This document shows positions 36,311-48,591 of a DNA stretch of 64,000 nt, in pieces. The position numbers were made by a program, and so were the translations under genes. A model generated the notes under the pieces. It was not told the DNA's origin. It saw only the letters and a list, made by a program, of their open reading frames with translations, and did not search any database. Origin of the DNA: Ipomoea triloba (lineage: Eukaryota; Streptophyta; Magnoliopsida; Solanales; Convolvulaceae). Where the stretch lies: assembly GCF_003576645.1 (NCBI RefSeq), contig NC_044920.1, forward strand, positions 25,376,686 to 25,440,685. Direction: 5' to 3'. Every line of letters starts with the position of its first letter. Position 1 is the first letter of the stretch.

Positions 36311-38295
36311 TATTTAGTCTTTATATAAAATAACAATCTCAATTTTTCATAAATAATTAATGTAAGTATTATTGATAGACACTCTAATTTTTTATAAGGT
36401 AGTGACGTTGGTTCCTCAACAACGAAAACCAATAAAATTCATATCACACGTGGAGCGTGTTAATCAATAGTGCAATGTATGTGAAATTCAAAAATGTAAA
36501 AACTACAAACTTTTTTTGGACAATATCAAGTCAAATTCCATTATGTTAAAACTTGGTAGATGTTGAATGTTATATTACTATAGTTCCTCATTGAGTATAG
36601 AGCCTTTTATAATAAAAGATGAAAAAAGGTTTTTGGTAAAATAATAATTGAGGATTAATATAATGAGGATAATTCCTTCCTCAATTGACTAGATTGACCA
36701 AATAAATTTCATGAGTACGTCAAAGTATAGATTGTCTTTCATATCGTCCTTATTCATCAGACTATCAAGTTCATTTAGATGAGTAATCTCTCCTAACAGT
36801 TTATTTAATTATACATATAAGCAATATAACATACACACTAAAAAGTTCAAATGTATTGTAATATATAGCCTCAAATTAAAGTTGGGACCAAATAGTAGCT
36901 CCAACCTAACGAGAGGTATTTGATGAGTGACGAGGAAGATGTTGGAAGAATTTCATAAAACATTTCCCTGACAATCATATAAAAGTAAGATAGGATGTGT
37001 TTTAATTATTCACTAAATATCAACAAACATCAACAGAATAATACACTTAAAGATCAGATGCAATAAATAGATCAGAGACACTGATGTGTCTTAATTATTC
37101 GCTAAATATCCGCGAAGATCAACGTAATAGATACTTAAGGATTATATGCACTAAATAGATAAGATACATATGAAATGAAATAAGATGTTTTATTTTATTT
37201 CAAAAATTCTGAATTGTCTTCCAATACAATTACTGGGATATAGCCAAACATATTTTTGTTTTCACAATTAAACGAGTTGAAACATTAGGCCAACACAAAG
37301 TTCTTAGTACTCAAACATGGTACATGCGGCATTGGGCTTTGAGAGAAACTTCGCTTCTTGGAGCCTTCGTCAAGACAAAATCACTTATGCGCTAAAACAA
37401 CGATACATTAGGCCCAGTAGATAGTATTAATATGGTAAAATATAATGCTATATATATTGCTTTGACCTTTTTGGCTCTATCTTCATATTTTGTATTTCTG
37501 TTGTCCAATATGCAATTTAATACTATTAGAAATATTGAATCCTTAAAAAAAGGATTTTGAACCACAAGGATAACCCTCAAGTTAATTTAGTAATCTTTTA
37601 AGCTGACTCTCTGTGGGAATTACTTATTATCATTTTTAGTTTGACCCGATCATCTATGGACAACCTAAGTTGGTTTACCTCCTTATAATTTTTTATCAAC
37701 TAGGATTTCACCAAGAATGCATCTTTGGGTAGTCGTTGCGAGATTTTCAAGCTGTTAGATTGGGAAATCGGTTCCACTTGGAGAGACAAAAGACTCGTAA
37801 AGCGTCCCTTCAATTATCACATAAATCGAGTAAACTCAGTGTAAACATGTGACACGACCGATCTAATTAACCTTTAGATAAGTGTTACGTGCCTTTGCAT
37901 GCAGGCAAGAATCCCAACAGATATTTCCTCACCAAGTATTATAAAAGTCAGCTAACTCCTTGAAGAAAAGAGTTTTCAATAACTGATATTGTATTAATAT
38001 TATTCGACTTAAAGTTATCCAACTTAAAACCTATAACCAATGTTTATGTAATAAGATCTCAACTTAAAACCTCTAACCAATCTTTATGTAATAAGATCTC
38101 AATATCTAAATAATACAATAATGTCTTAATTTAACAGCCCATGTGTACGTACAATGATAGTCCACCCATCCTCAATGTCGATAATTTTAATCCATAACTC
38201 TCTCACTTGTTCAATCGATCGAACACCTTATTTAGAGATCCAACCTAAGCTCAATGGCATGCCCATATATCCAATCAACCTTCAAAAAACATAAA
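36311..38295. other. Intergenic, nothing recognised
   Basis: AT-rich sequence. A diverged duplication is visible: 'tgtgttttaattattcactaaatatcaacaaacatcaac' near 36996 and 'tgtgtcttaattattcgctaaatatccgcgaagatcaac' near 37084. 'acttaaaacctataaccaat' near 38020 is repeated near 38062. No gene was identified. Confidence 0.45.
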
Positions 38296-38579
38296 GGCCA
38301 TGTTTGGTAAATAATCAGCCTATCAGTCAATTTTGGCTTATTTGACCACTATTAGTTGTAAGTTAATAAGCTTTTTGTAACTCCAAAATACTAAAATTCA
38401 AAAGGCTATTCAAAACAGCATTTTCAATTAGTTTTTGAGAAAAGAAATTATACCAAACAACTATATATCAACTAACAGTTAATTTATCAAACTTTCTACA
38501 ATCACCTAATATTATCAACAAATCATACCTTATAACTCATACAACCAACCCAATCAGCTAACCGTCATTTACCAGAGCC
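38296..38579. mobile_element. MITE of the GTTTGGTAAAT family (copy 2)
   Basis: GGCCATGTTTGGTAAATAAT at the left end and 'catttaccagagcc' at the right end are inverted. The interior 'tatcagtcaattttggctta' and 'ttgtaactccaaaatactaa' match copy 1 at 29303. Confidence 0.65.
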
Positions 38580-39644
38580 AAAAATAAAATTTTTTAAAAA
38601 GTAGCAACTACACTATCGAGTTGTACTAAACATATTTGTAGGGAAACATACTACTTTTTCTTATTTTATTTAGCAAGATCCAATATATATCGATGGAGTT
38701 TATAAGACATCAAGTCTAACTAAGTGCCAAATCTTGGGTAAAATTTGGTAGATTTGCACGCATGCATTTGACTGAAACGAAGCTATTTTATCAGTTATCA
38801 CCCAAAAGATAGTTGAGTTGGTAAAACATGATTATCGTTTGTATCAAGAGATCACGAGTTCAATTATTGCCAACACTCGCTTGATTGTATTCATAGCACA
38901 AAATTTCTTAGTGTGATTTATCTCTATCGTGATTATTACACAGTGAAGTAATATTTACAAATTTTTCTCATCACCTAAAAAATGTCATTTTATCCCACCG
39001 AAAGAATACATAATGGCATATATGCAACAGTGGTTTTAAGAGTTTGAATCCCATTACTAATATTATTGCGTTTCGTTTCAACTCCAAAATGCCAATTATC
39101 CATCACTACACAATGTCCAGCACATACTCCACTCTCACTCTACTACATTCTTTCTCCCATACAAGCTCAAGTGGCTACACCACCAACTTTTTTTTTTGGA
39201 CATAAATTTAAGTGGATGTCATTGTATGACCACAAATTTAATTTGTTGCACTATTGGAGTCAAACATTAATCGATCTCCACCCGTTGCATATATATCTAT
39301 GATGAGGAGTGGGCAATGTATCATGAACTTGCCATATGTTAGAATAAAGGATTCTGGTTTGTGAAGTATCAAGTACGTGGAGACAAATTCTTTAATTGCT
39401 ATTCATAATATTTGTAACATGAGTACCATCATATCGCATCTCTATATTTTGTTAATTGAATGTTATACCAAAGTTGCAGAATAAGGGTTGAATTTGATTT
39501 GCTCTAATAATATATAGGTCTATACCAATTAACCATGCTCATCGAGAAGTGAATTGTTGTGCAAAAGCACTTGCCTCGATGTATAATGACCTCACTTTGG
39601 GCCGGAGTTGTAAATTTTGGAGGATCCTTCGGATGGACTTCTCA

Positions 39645-40173
39645 CAATCGTTATATCGTGGACCACGGTGCGCATAGCAATGTGCACCCTAGTCTAAAAC
39701 GACGTCATTTCGATGTTAGTGGACGCGGACGCAAATGACTCTAGGGAATTCATTATCTATAATACACATGATCATTATCTAGAATACACGGAACGTTTAC
39801 CTAGAATACACAGAATGTTTGCCCATAATACACAGAACTCATCCTCCTAACATTCGAATGCACAAACACATCACAACCTGTGTTAATAACATGAATACAC
39901 AGAATATTGACACAAAATACATAGAACTTATCCTCCTAAACATTCGAATGCACAAACACATCACAACATGTGTTACTAATATGAATACACAGAACGGTTG
40001 CCTAGAATACACAGAACGATTACCTAGAATACACATAATATTAACATAAATACACAAACCTGCCGAAACGGGAAACGTAATTTCTAAAAAAAAAATAACG
40101 GTTAATTTACAATGCTCAAAACAACGTCGTTTACGTACGTGGTGCACGGTATAATTTGCACGGTATAATTTGC
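39645..40173. mobile_element. Short inverted-repeat element (copy H) with AATACACAGAAC core
   Basis: Left 'atatcgtggaccacggtgcg' and right 'cgtggtgcacggtataattt' are inverted relatives of the CAAATTATACCATGG terminus. 'acgacgtcatttcg' and 'acaacgtcgttt' pair further in. The core has at least nine 'agaatacacagaacg'-like words and a longer direct duplication beginning 'cctaacattcgaatgcac' (about 39845) and again near 39935. Confidence 0.65.
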
Positions 40174-40823
40174 AGACTTCTCATGTTGCTAATTGTAGAT
40201 CTTATGATTGTAACTAGACTCAAATTTTGGTAGTGTGTTCTTATTTTGTGTGATTATTTTCTTTTCTTCTTTATTTATTTCTTTTTTCCTATTTTTTAAA
40301 ACCTGTTGTATTTAATTTTTTTTTTTTAAGATATACCATATACTCAATGACTTTGTTTGTAGTGAGAATCAAAACCATTTTAGACTCAAATAATTAGATG
40401 ATATTTATAATTTATCTATAAATTGTGAAAAAGACAGCACTTCTAAGTTCTAGTATATGACAAGTTGACAACGCGGCCAATGAATTCATGGTTTTCTTGT
40501 AATGAATGTCCCACTACGAAGCACCATCACGAGGACCGAGTTACATAGTGTTCACCCCATTATTTAGAAAAAAAAACATTATTCGTTGTTCAGTCAAACA
40601 TTTTATAGTTGATTTGTAGACATTTTTACTGTTCCACTACGAACAACGCTATTCAGTTTGTGGTTGACTCGATGTGCATGTCACACAAACAACAAACTAC
40701 AATAATGTTTTTTGGACGTGTTAGTTTTGGGATGTGACGGACCTGGCCCAAGTAGTCAGCGAAAGGGGGTCCTTTGGTCCAAAATTCAATGCCGAGATTT
40801 TGGACTCAAGAGTTATGGGAATG

Positions 40824-41100
40824 ACAAATTATACCATGGACAATGGTCTACCTTACACTGTAGATTCTGGTCCAAAAATAATCTTTCAATTTTATATTTG
40901 TATTTGATATATTTTATACTTACAGTTAACAATTTTTGTATCTGTAGTTAAAATATTATTTGTATCTGTAGTTAAAATATTATAGGTTAACAATTATCAA
41001 GTTATTTGTTTTCAAAGTGTTAATTGAAAGTGCAGAATTTTTGTTTTAGGGTTTACAACGCAATATTTACCTTGCTAATTGGTCCATGGTATAATAATTG
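40824..41100. mobile_element. Short inverted-repeat element (copy I)
   Basis: CAAATTATACCATGGACAAT on the left and, reversed, CAATTATTATACCATGGACC on the right. The core repeats 'tatttgtatctgtagttaaa'. This copy has the clearest version of the shared terminus. Confidence 0.65.
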
Positions 41101-41375
41101 GATGGGAATAACACAATATTTTAATGTTGAAGTGTAACTGGATTCGAGAAAAGTGGTTCATGCTATGCAAGCAGAATTCTAGACGAAACAAAGAACTGAT
41201 GTTGGTTTTATGAGTTAGATAGTTGTTGGTTAATATCAACAATCCATCGAGATAATTTTGGTCAGTTTATTTATTATTTGCTAAATGGCTAAACTCACTC
41301 CTTTGAGCAAGTTATAGTATTATGTATACAACAGAAATATATATATAGATTTGCAGATCAGAAAACCAGTATGAT

Positions 41376-43631
41376 CTACGACCAAGTAATGGCCACCGGA
41401 CTACCCACAACATGCTTCCCATCTGACCACTCAATTCTCCCGAACATATTTGTGCCGGAAGCCATTGCCGCCGGAGCGCTGAACGTCACGGTGTACGATT
41501 TCTTCTCATTCATCGCCGTGAAACTCAGCGTTTGCGGCTCAACCGACACTTTTACGGAATTGGGAGAAGAAACCGAGACTTTGTACGTTCCTGATTCTCC
41601 CACGTTTGTGAGAGTTCGAGTGTGCTTCACCGACGATTTCGAACCCGACAACGGAACGGCGAAGGACGGGTAGTTGAGGTCGCCGGCGCTGTGCTTTTTG
41701 GTTGAGTCGCAGGTGAAGTTTCTTCTGGAAAGGATGTTGATGTCCGACGGAGTGTAGTTTAATGCGCAGAGGAAGTTGAGATAATCGTCGGTGTTGGCGT
41801 CGTAAATTAGTCCCGGGTTTAGGGCTGATACCGGGTCGACATGACCCGACCCGTGATCGTACGGGGTGGAAGGTTTTCCCGTCGCGGCGTCGATTAGCTG
41901 GCCGCCGGATTTGTAGGCGGTGTACGCGGTGGTCATTAACGCTGAGCGGATGGCGGCGGGGCTCCAGTTTGGATGCGCCGCCTTTAGCAAGGCGGCGAGG
42001 CCGCTCACGTGGGGACACGACATTGACGTGCCGGATATTATGTTGAACTCGACTCGTCTGTTGTCTTCCGGTAACCCGGTTGGACCGGCGACGCCGGTCC
42101 AACCGGCCAGGATGTTGACTCCCGGGGCGATTATGTCGGGTTTTAGTATCTCCGGCGTGACTGGATTGGGGCCGCGTGAGCTGAACGCGGCGAGTACTGG
42201 CGACGGTTCCACGCCCACTTTCGTCCCTTCAAACAAAATCGTGGCCGTTGGATTAGGATCCGAGAACAAGTAGGACTTAATGGCGTCGCCGGATTTTTGC
42301 CCCACCGCCGTCGCCGGAAGCAAATGCGCGTCCGCCACCAACTCCTCCCCCTGGAGGTCGGTATTGGCCAACACCATCCCGGCCCCGCCTGCTGCTTTTA
42401 CCACAGCGCCCTTATCAACTCTAGCGGTTACCCCTCGATCACAAAGTACAATTTTGCCCTTCACCTTCTCCTTATCCAAACTATCCTCCATACATAGATT
42501 TCCACCGGTAACGTTGCTAGCATTTCCGGCGTAGACAAAAGGAAGCAGTTTACCGGGCAATGGATCGCCTTTATATAGCGAAACACCGGAAAATTTCTTT
42601 CCGTTTCCGAGGCTAACGGAAGCCGGGAAATCCCGGTCCAAAGTTCCGGCACCGACGGTTGTAATCCACGGCGCTGAGTTGGCCAGACTGGACGGTGTAG
42701 GGCCGGCGTTTGCGGCGGAGCAGGAAACCAGAATTCCGTTCTCCATTGCAGCGAAAGCTCCTACCGCGATACTATCGGCGTAGTAATCAACCGAAGCTCC
42801 ACCGAGCGATAAGGAGAGAATATTGACGCCATCCTCGATGGCCTTATCCATGGCCGCGAGAATATCGGAGTTATAACAACCGCCTTTCCAACAGACTTTA
42901 TAAACCGCTACTCGCGCGCGCGTAGCCATTCCGCGAGCGCTCCCCGGCGCGTAACCAAACAGGCTGGCGCCAACGACCTGCGACCCTGCCGCGGTGGACG
43001 CGGTGTGGGTCCCATGGCCGTCGTCGTCCCGAGGAGATTTGAACTCGTCGGTCTCATTAATCGCCCCCGCGCTCGCCTCGTACCCCATGGAAAAGAACCT
43101 CGCGCCTATCAGCTTCCGGTTGCAATTCGACGCGCTGAAGTTGGTCCCACCCTCACACGCGCCTTTCCACGAACTAGGCACCGGCCCAAGTCCAGAGTCG
43201 TCGAAGCTCCTGATCTCCGGCCAAACGCCGGTATCAAGTACTCCGATGATTACATCACTCTCCGCAGCTGAGCTGGGGAGGAAACCGGCGGTCTCGTCTA
43301 TCCCCAAAAACATCGGCGTCCTAGTCGTGTGCAACTCGTACTTCATCTCCGGCCACACAGACAGAACTCCGGGCAGATTCTCCATAAACCTAGCTTGTTT
43401 TGCCGTAAGCCTGGCGGAGAATCCATGTATCGCATTCTTGTATACATACATCATCTCCGCCGAATTCGACACTGCTTTCAGAGACGAGTCGTACCAGTGA
43501 GCATGATGCCGGAAACTGGTCGGCATTTGCGACTTCGCCATGTGAACGATGTACGTCTTTTTTGTCGCCGTCGCCACTGATACGTGACATAGTTCGAATA
43601 GCATAACAAATAATATTATAACTCTCAACAT
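41376..43631 (-). CDS. SBT1.7: Subtilisin-like serine protease, ARA12/SBT1.7 type
   Basis: An intronless 751-residue frame on the minus strand. Signal peptide 1 to about 23 (hydrophobic MLRVIILFVMLFELCHVSVA). An I9 propeptide follows, from KKTYIVHMAKSQMP to about ELHTTRTPMFLG. The S8 catalytic domain has Asp133 (VLDTGVWPE), His206 (DDGHGTHT), oxyanion Asn308 (SAANAGP) and Ser536 (GTSMSCPH). A PA domain lies at about 360-455, and a fibronectin-III-like C-terminus ends DGKHVVGSPVAITWS. The protease would be secreted to the cell wall. The Arabidopsis ARA12 orthologue acts in seed-coat mucilage release by trimming wall-modifying enzymes; function here is inferred from similarity. The usual SAGNAGP is SAANAGP, a conservative change. 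Length and all catalytic residues suggest an active enzyme. Confidence 0.95.
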   Translation of the reverse strand: MLRVIILFVMLFELCHVSVATATKKTYIVHMAKSQMPTSFRHHAHWYDSSLKAVSNSAEMMYVYKNAIHGFSARLTAKQARFMENLPGVLSVWPEMKYELHTTRTPMFLGIDETAGFLPSSAAESDVIIGVLDTGVWPEIRSFDDSGLGPVPSSWKGACEGGTNFSASNCNRKLIGARFFSMGYEASAGAINETDEFKSPRDDDGHGTHTASTAAGSQVVGASLFGYAPGSARGMATRARVAVYKVCWKGGCYNSDILAAMDKAIEDGVNILSLSLGGASVDYYADSIAVGAFAAMENGILVSCSAANAGPTPSSLANSAPWITTVGAGTLDRDFPASVSLGNGKKFSGVSLYKGDPLPGKLLPFVYAGNASNVTGGNLCMEDSLDKEKVKGKIVLCDRGVTARVDKGAVVKAAGGAGMVLANTDLQGEELVADAHLLPATAVGQKSGDAIKSYLFSDPNPTATILFEGTKVGVEPSPVLAAFSSRGPNPVTPEILKPDIIAPGVNILAGWTGVAGPTGLPEDNRRVEFNIISGTSMSCPHVSGLAALLKAAHPNWSPAAIRSALMTTAYTAYKSGGQLIDAATGKPSTPYDHGSGHVDPVSALNPGLIYDANTDDYLNFLCALNYTPSDINILSRRNFTCDSTKKHSAGDLNYPSFAVPLSGSKSSVKHTRTLTNVGESGTYKVSVSSPNSVKVSVEPQTLSFTAMNEKKSYTVTFSAPAAMASGTNMFGRIEWSDGKHVVGSPVAITWS

Positions 43632-43682
43632 TTTTCTCTATTGTCACTCTTTTCTGGTCTGCCTTTCCCAGCGCAACGGATT

Positions 43683-43697
43683 GTATATATATATAGC
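43683..43697 (-). promoter_or_regulatory. TATA box of the subtilase gene
   Basis: The minus strand reads CTATATATATATAC about 55-65 bases upstream of the start codon. This implies a short leader of about 25-35 bases. It is an AT-rich string, so the exact box is approximate. Confidence 0.6.
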
Positions 43698-44863
43698 GAG
43701 GATAGTTTCTACAGTGCAATCCACTCAGCATTATCATGATTATTGTCTTTTAAATACTGTTAGTCAAATGCTTATCCACTGTGTTGATGTAGTTTACTGT
43801 TGCTAAAAATGTGTTCTGGTTAGGATCAAACCCTTACCACTCACCTCAAAGACTATAGCAACTGAGAATCGAATCCGACTCTCATACCACTTATTAGGAT
43901 CAAGTAAAAAAGGCGTAACTTTATTTCCTTTATGGACCGTCATCACATTGTTCGATACATGCTAATTGTTGGACTTGAAACAATCCTCCAACCACCAGGT
44001 ACATGACCCCTTTACCGGTCCTACCCAAAAGTTCTAAACATGTCTTGCTACTCTAGCTGACTCTCATATAAAGTATATTTTGAAATTTTATGATCACCAA
44101 GTCAACTATCCAGCATGCTTGGCTAGAATTAGTGATAATATTAAAATTAAGTGTAACAAGGTAGGTAATATTGCACATATCAAAGAATTATAAGTATATA
44201 TAGTGGGTTGTATAGTTTTATAGTGGGTATTATTATACATATTAAAGAATAAGGAATGTTGGGGAGTGAATAAGAGATTTTACCTATAAGATTTGTGCGT
44301 GTTACTTTTAGTATTATAGTAGAGTTATAAGAAATTTATTATTTTTAGTGAAATTAAAGTGGAGAACGATTATTTGGATGCGTGTAAAAGATTAGCCAGC
44401 CTACTTCTCAATGCAAATTGTATTGAAAAGAACTATATGATCGTATTAAGTTTGTCCTAATTAACATGAATTAAAGTTAATGTAAATTGAACTTATGGAA
44501 GTATTAGATGTCAATTTAGTCTGATTATATATTACATGCGATTTGTTGAGGGATAGTTCTAGTGTATGTGGTTGTGTTGCGTCACTTTATACCTGGCTTT
44601 TATACACACACAAGTACATACCCATCAAATTATCTTTGAATGATGACATATTTAACCTTTATTCTTAACATTATTCTCATATTCTTTTTGGGAATATTTT
44701 TTCTTATCATTTAGTGTTTATTTCTTAAATTCTGTTATTTTGTTTTTGTCTTTTTTACCTTTTTTTTTCTGGCTACATCTCAATTGTTTTTTTAGATAGG
44801 GTCTACAATTCTACATCATCAACGTGAGCAAAATGCTTAAATATATAATTGTTATAGTGATGT

Positions 44864-45142
44864 ATTGTTTTGTTTGATAATGTAAAGTTCGATAAATAGT
44901 AGTTAGCTGAAGGAGTTAGTAAGTATGACTAGTTGATAACATTATATGTAAAATGATTTTTTCAAAAAGTTGATCGAAAAAAACCTGTTTTAAGCAGCTT
45001 TTTGAATTTAGTATTTTGGAGCAATAAGATGTTACAAAAAGCTAATTAGTCAAACATTCTTATTAATTGTTTAACCAAGTCAAAAAGCTGGTCAAATAAG
45101 CTAAAATTTGTTGATAAGCTAACTATGCTACCAAACAAAGCC
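44864..45142. mobile_element. MITE of the GTTTGGTAAAT family (copy 3)
   Basis: The right end 'gctaccaaacaaagcc' and the left 'ttttgtttgataatg' are inverted, and 'agctaaaatttgttgataag' and 'gtattttggagcaataag' are shared in inverse orientation with copies 1 and 2. It is the most diverged of the three. Confidence 0.6.
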
Positions 45143-45194
45143 AATATATATGAGCCTGTGACGCACCTTCCTTGGGGTGCGTAAGAAAATAACG

Positions 45195-45755
45195 ACAAAT
45201 TTTACTATGGTCCATGGTCTATGTAGCAACATAGACCATAAAGTATGTATCATTTGAATTACACTTCAGTTTAATTTGACAATATTGATATATTTTTTAG
45301 TTTCATTTTTTCACACACTAGTTTCATTATAGCAATATCAAAGTATCATTTTAATTCTATTGCGTACATTTTCATTTTACAATATGCATTATTATATGAG
45401 CTTTATTTTTTTGTTTCATTTTTCACAAATACTAGTTTAATTATAATAATTCGGAAATATTATTTTAATTACACTTCAGGTTCATTTGTCAATATATGTT
45501 ATTGTATGGTTCTGGCCGGATTTTAGTTTCATTTTTGCGCACACTAGTTTCATTATAGCAACACTAAAATATCATTTTAATTATATTACAGTTTCATTTG
45601 ACAGTAATGTCATATGTTTTTTTTTAGTTTCATTCTCCACACACTAATTTCATTATAGCAATACTAAAATATTATTTTAATTCTATTACAGTTTCATTCG
45701 ACAATCATGATCCACACAGTGTTGTGTGGACCATGGTCCACTGTATAACAATTGG
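45195..45755. mobile_element. Short inverted-repeat element (copy J) with AGTTTCATTT core
   Basis: Left CAAATTTTACTATGGTCCAT and reversed right CAATTGTTATACAGTGGACC. The core contains about eight reiterations of 'acactagtttcattatagcaa' and 'attttaattacattacagtttcattt'-like words. This is the longest copy of the class here. Confidence 0.65.
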
Positions 45756-46494
45756 AAAATAACCTAAAAGATTCAAAAGTCTTATAATAATATATAGACA
45801 GCTCCATATATTTAAAATATTTATATAACTAATTTACTTATTTATCAGTCTCTATGTGTGCTCATTCTCGAAGTCTTTTTCAATGTCTCGAATTATTGCT
45901 CCTACATAATTATAATTCCTATATTGCTTTTGTTTTATATGATGAAATAATACACTTCACTAACGGTCAAACTTTGACTCAATAATAGTTCTCTAACAAT
46001 TAATTTGATCAAGTCCCTATCATGAATTTAAACATTTAAATTACATCAGTTACTTTTGTTTTATATGATGAAATAATACACTTCAGTACTTCACTACAGT
46101 TACTTTTGCAATCGTTACACCATAAACTATTATCCACATCATAATGCAATCGTTACACCATAAACTATTATCCACATCATAATTAAATTAAAGTAGCGTT
46201 GATATGCAAGTTCATTTGTAATATACTACAATTAATTTTTAGTATGATCATTAAATTTTAAAATTACATCTGTCTCATTTTACATGTTATGTTTATTATT
46301 TATTATTCATTAATCAAATTAATTCTTTTCTTTGCTTATTTTTTTAGTATTTTTAAATTAATTTTTTTGTGCTTAATAGTACTACTTTTAAGTAGTTTCT
46401 ATATATAACTATATAAATTTTATATAATAATACTAAAATTAGCATCATGAAAAATTGAATTGAAAATAATGTCAGTCAAACATCGTTAATACTG

Positions 46495-46632
46495 ACTATG
46501 TGACAAATGTAGTATCTGTACACACACAAAGAATCAACAATTAACTCCACTGAGGCTCGAACTCACTCTCATTATCCATGTGGGAGTGTTAACCGGGACA
46601 CCGGATGCCACTAGACCACAAGATCTTTGGCA
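46495..46632 (-). mobile_element. tRNA-derived SINE-like repeat
   Basis: On the minus strand it reads box A 'tctagtggcatccggtg' and box B 'gagttcgagcctc', then 'agtggagttaattgttgatt', 'ctttgtgtgtgtacagatac' and 'tacatttgtc'. The left part merges with the Stowaway-like trace at 46267, suggesting insertion of one next to the other. Confidence 0.65.
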
Positions 46633-46779
46633 AATGGGATTCTGTTATTACAGATTTTATTTATAATGCTGTTTGTTCCATCTAATGAAAGAACCTGTAA
46701 TTTTTACAAGGCTTTCAAATATGAAATTGCAGGCTGCTGGCAAACTTTAGTTGAATTTGTTGGCTTCCCAAATAATTTT

Positions 46780-47186
46780 GGAAAAGGATAAAATACATTC
46801 TCAAACTTCATATGAGAAATTAATTCAGATATTGAACTTTTAAAAGTTGCAATTAAACACAACAATATGTTATTTTAGTGCATCAAAGCTCAAAAACTAG
46901 TTAGTGACCGGTGATAGCATATCGTTAAAGTTCCGGCGATGCTCTGGCTACCTTTGCGAAAAAAATCGGTGGTTCGCAATCGTTCGCGAGTGGCTAGTTT
47001 TTCTCCCTGCTGGAGGTAGTGGGAGTATCGCCCGAATCCAAACGACCTGCTATCACTGGTCACCAATCAGTTTTGAGTTTTAATACACTAAAATGACATG
47101 TTGATGTCTTTAATTGCAACTTTTAAAAGTTCGAGTCCTAATAGATTTCTCATATAATGTTTTGAGGTGTATTTGATCATTTTTCC
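46780..47186. mobile_element. Mutator-like fold-back element with exact 9-bp duplication
   Basis: Exact 9-bp repeats AATAATTTT at 46771-46779 and 47187-47195 flank it. The ends GGAAAAGGATAAAATACA and, reversed, GGAAAAATGATCAAATACA begin arms of about 140 bases, including 'gaacttttaaaagttgcaat' in both. The loop is GC-richer (about 46925-47035) with 'ggttcgcaatcgttcgcgag'. It contains no coding sequence. Confidence 0.85.
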
Positions 47187-48141
47187 AATAATTTTAAATA
47201 ATAATTACATTATTACATCATATTTTGAAAACGAGTTAAAATTATAGAGATGCAGATAAAGTAATGTTATATTACAAATATGATCTTTTGACGTGCCCCA
47301 TGATTGATAAATGTGTTTTTGTTGAGAGCGTCCGGGCTATAATGGCCTGAAACAGTAGGGATAGTGGTTAGTTGCCCTCTTCCCGAGGTCCTTCCTGTTA
47401 TGATCTAAAAAAAATTGTAAATATGATTTTTTCAAAAAAAAAAGAAAAAAAGATACAAATATGATGATTTAGTAATACGATTTATTGTGGATCACGCACC
47501 TTAGGCCGTATTGAATTGGCTATATTGGACATAAGCATATGCCATATGAAGTAATATTTTCAAATTGAGGGCGGTACTGCTAGATAATGGTGTGATCTTT
47601 TTGTTTTATTCGACAATTTATAAATTTTAATTTTTGGTTAAATCGGTGGTATTATAAATTGTTTATTGAGTATATAATATAATAATATTGCATTACAAAA
47701 TAAAAAATGTCTAGTCATAAGCAGGCCCGATGTGTCATTGCATGCGTTCGTTCTTTGTTATAATTTTGTTCATACTTATCGAAATGGGATGCACTCTTGA
47801 TTGGTGAGAGAGAGTACAATCTATTATTGTTTTAAAAAAAAGAAGAAGAAGAAGATGATGATTTTGATATAGAGGGGATTCCATGGAGGAGAAGCAAAGT
47901 AAATTAAGTAAGGTCCAAGCTCAAAACGCAAGTAGATTCCCGGTGCCCTTCCATATGATGCTTTAGTTTTTTTTTCTTTAAAAAATCACAAGTTTGATTC
48001 TTATTAACATCATTTTAATTAAATCATCGCGCATGATTTTCTTAGGATTTACCTAGTTAGTACATACATTGGAATGGTAATTATTGTTTCCCTTATCACA
48101 AAGAGAGAGAGAGAGAGAATTTTGGTTGAAATGTCAATTTA

Positions 48142-48559
48142 GGGACCATTTGGAAACCTTGAAAATATTTTCTAAAAAATAATTAATTTTCGAAAAATAT
48201 TTTAATTTTATGGTGTTTGGTTGATTCTCATAAAATTATATATTTTCTATTTGGTTCAAAGTTAAGAAATTACTTTTTTTTTTTTTTTTTTTTTTTTTGT
48301 GGTTTTTATTTCTCTCTTCATTTTCGACTCTTCTTTTAAAAGTTAGTTTTCAGATAATTATTATTATTACCACAATCACCACCACTTCCAACACCACCAT
48401 CACACCACAAAAAAAAAAAAAAAAAAAAAAAAANTTTTTTTTTTTTTTTTTTTTTTTTTGTGGTGTGATGGTGGTGTTGGAAGTGGTGGTGATTGTGGTA
48501 ATAATAATAATTATCTGAAAACTAACTTTTAAAAGAAGAGTCGAAAATGAAGAGAGAAA

Positions 48560-48591
<32 letters not shown>

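Larger units (their letters stand above)
38580..41375. other. Intergenic, downstream of the subtilase
   Basis: No gene. At about 38813-38900 'gttgagttggtaaaacatga' and 'gatcacgagttcaattatt' are SINE-like A and B boxes of a family different from the one above. Two short inverted-repeat elements are listed separately. The last 200 bases are probably subtilase 3' untranslated sequence. Confidence 0.45.
43632..48141. other. Intergenic, repeat-rich
   Basis: No gene. Beyond the elements listed separately, a 37-base unit 'gcaatcgttacaccataaac...' is tandemly duplicated at about 46109 and 46146, and 'tgttttatatgatgaaataat' occurs at about 45930 and 46050. At 46267-46513 a diverged Stowaway-like sequence ('ctgtctcattttac' to 'gacaaatgtagta') can be traced. 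Confidence 0.45.

Noticed and set aside
41371..43580. Several open frames on the plus strand across the subtilase
   Set aside because: They are antisense shadows of a GC-rich, complete subtilase gene.
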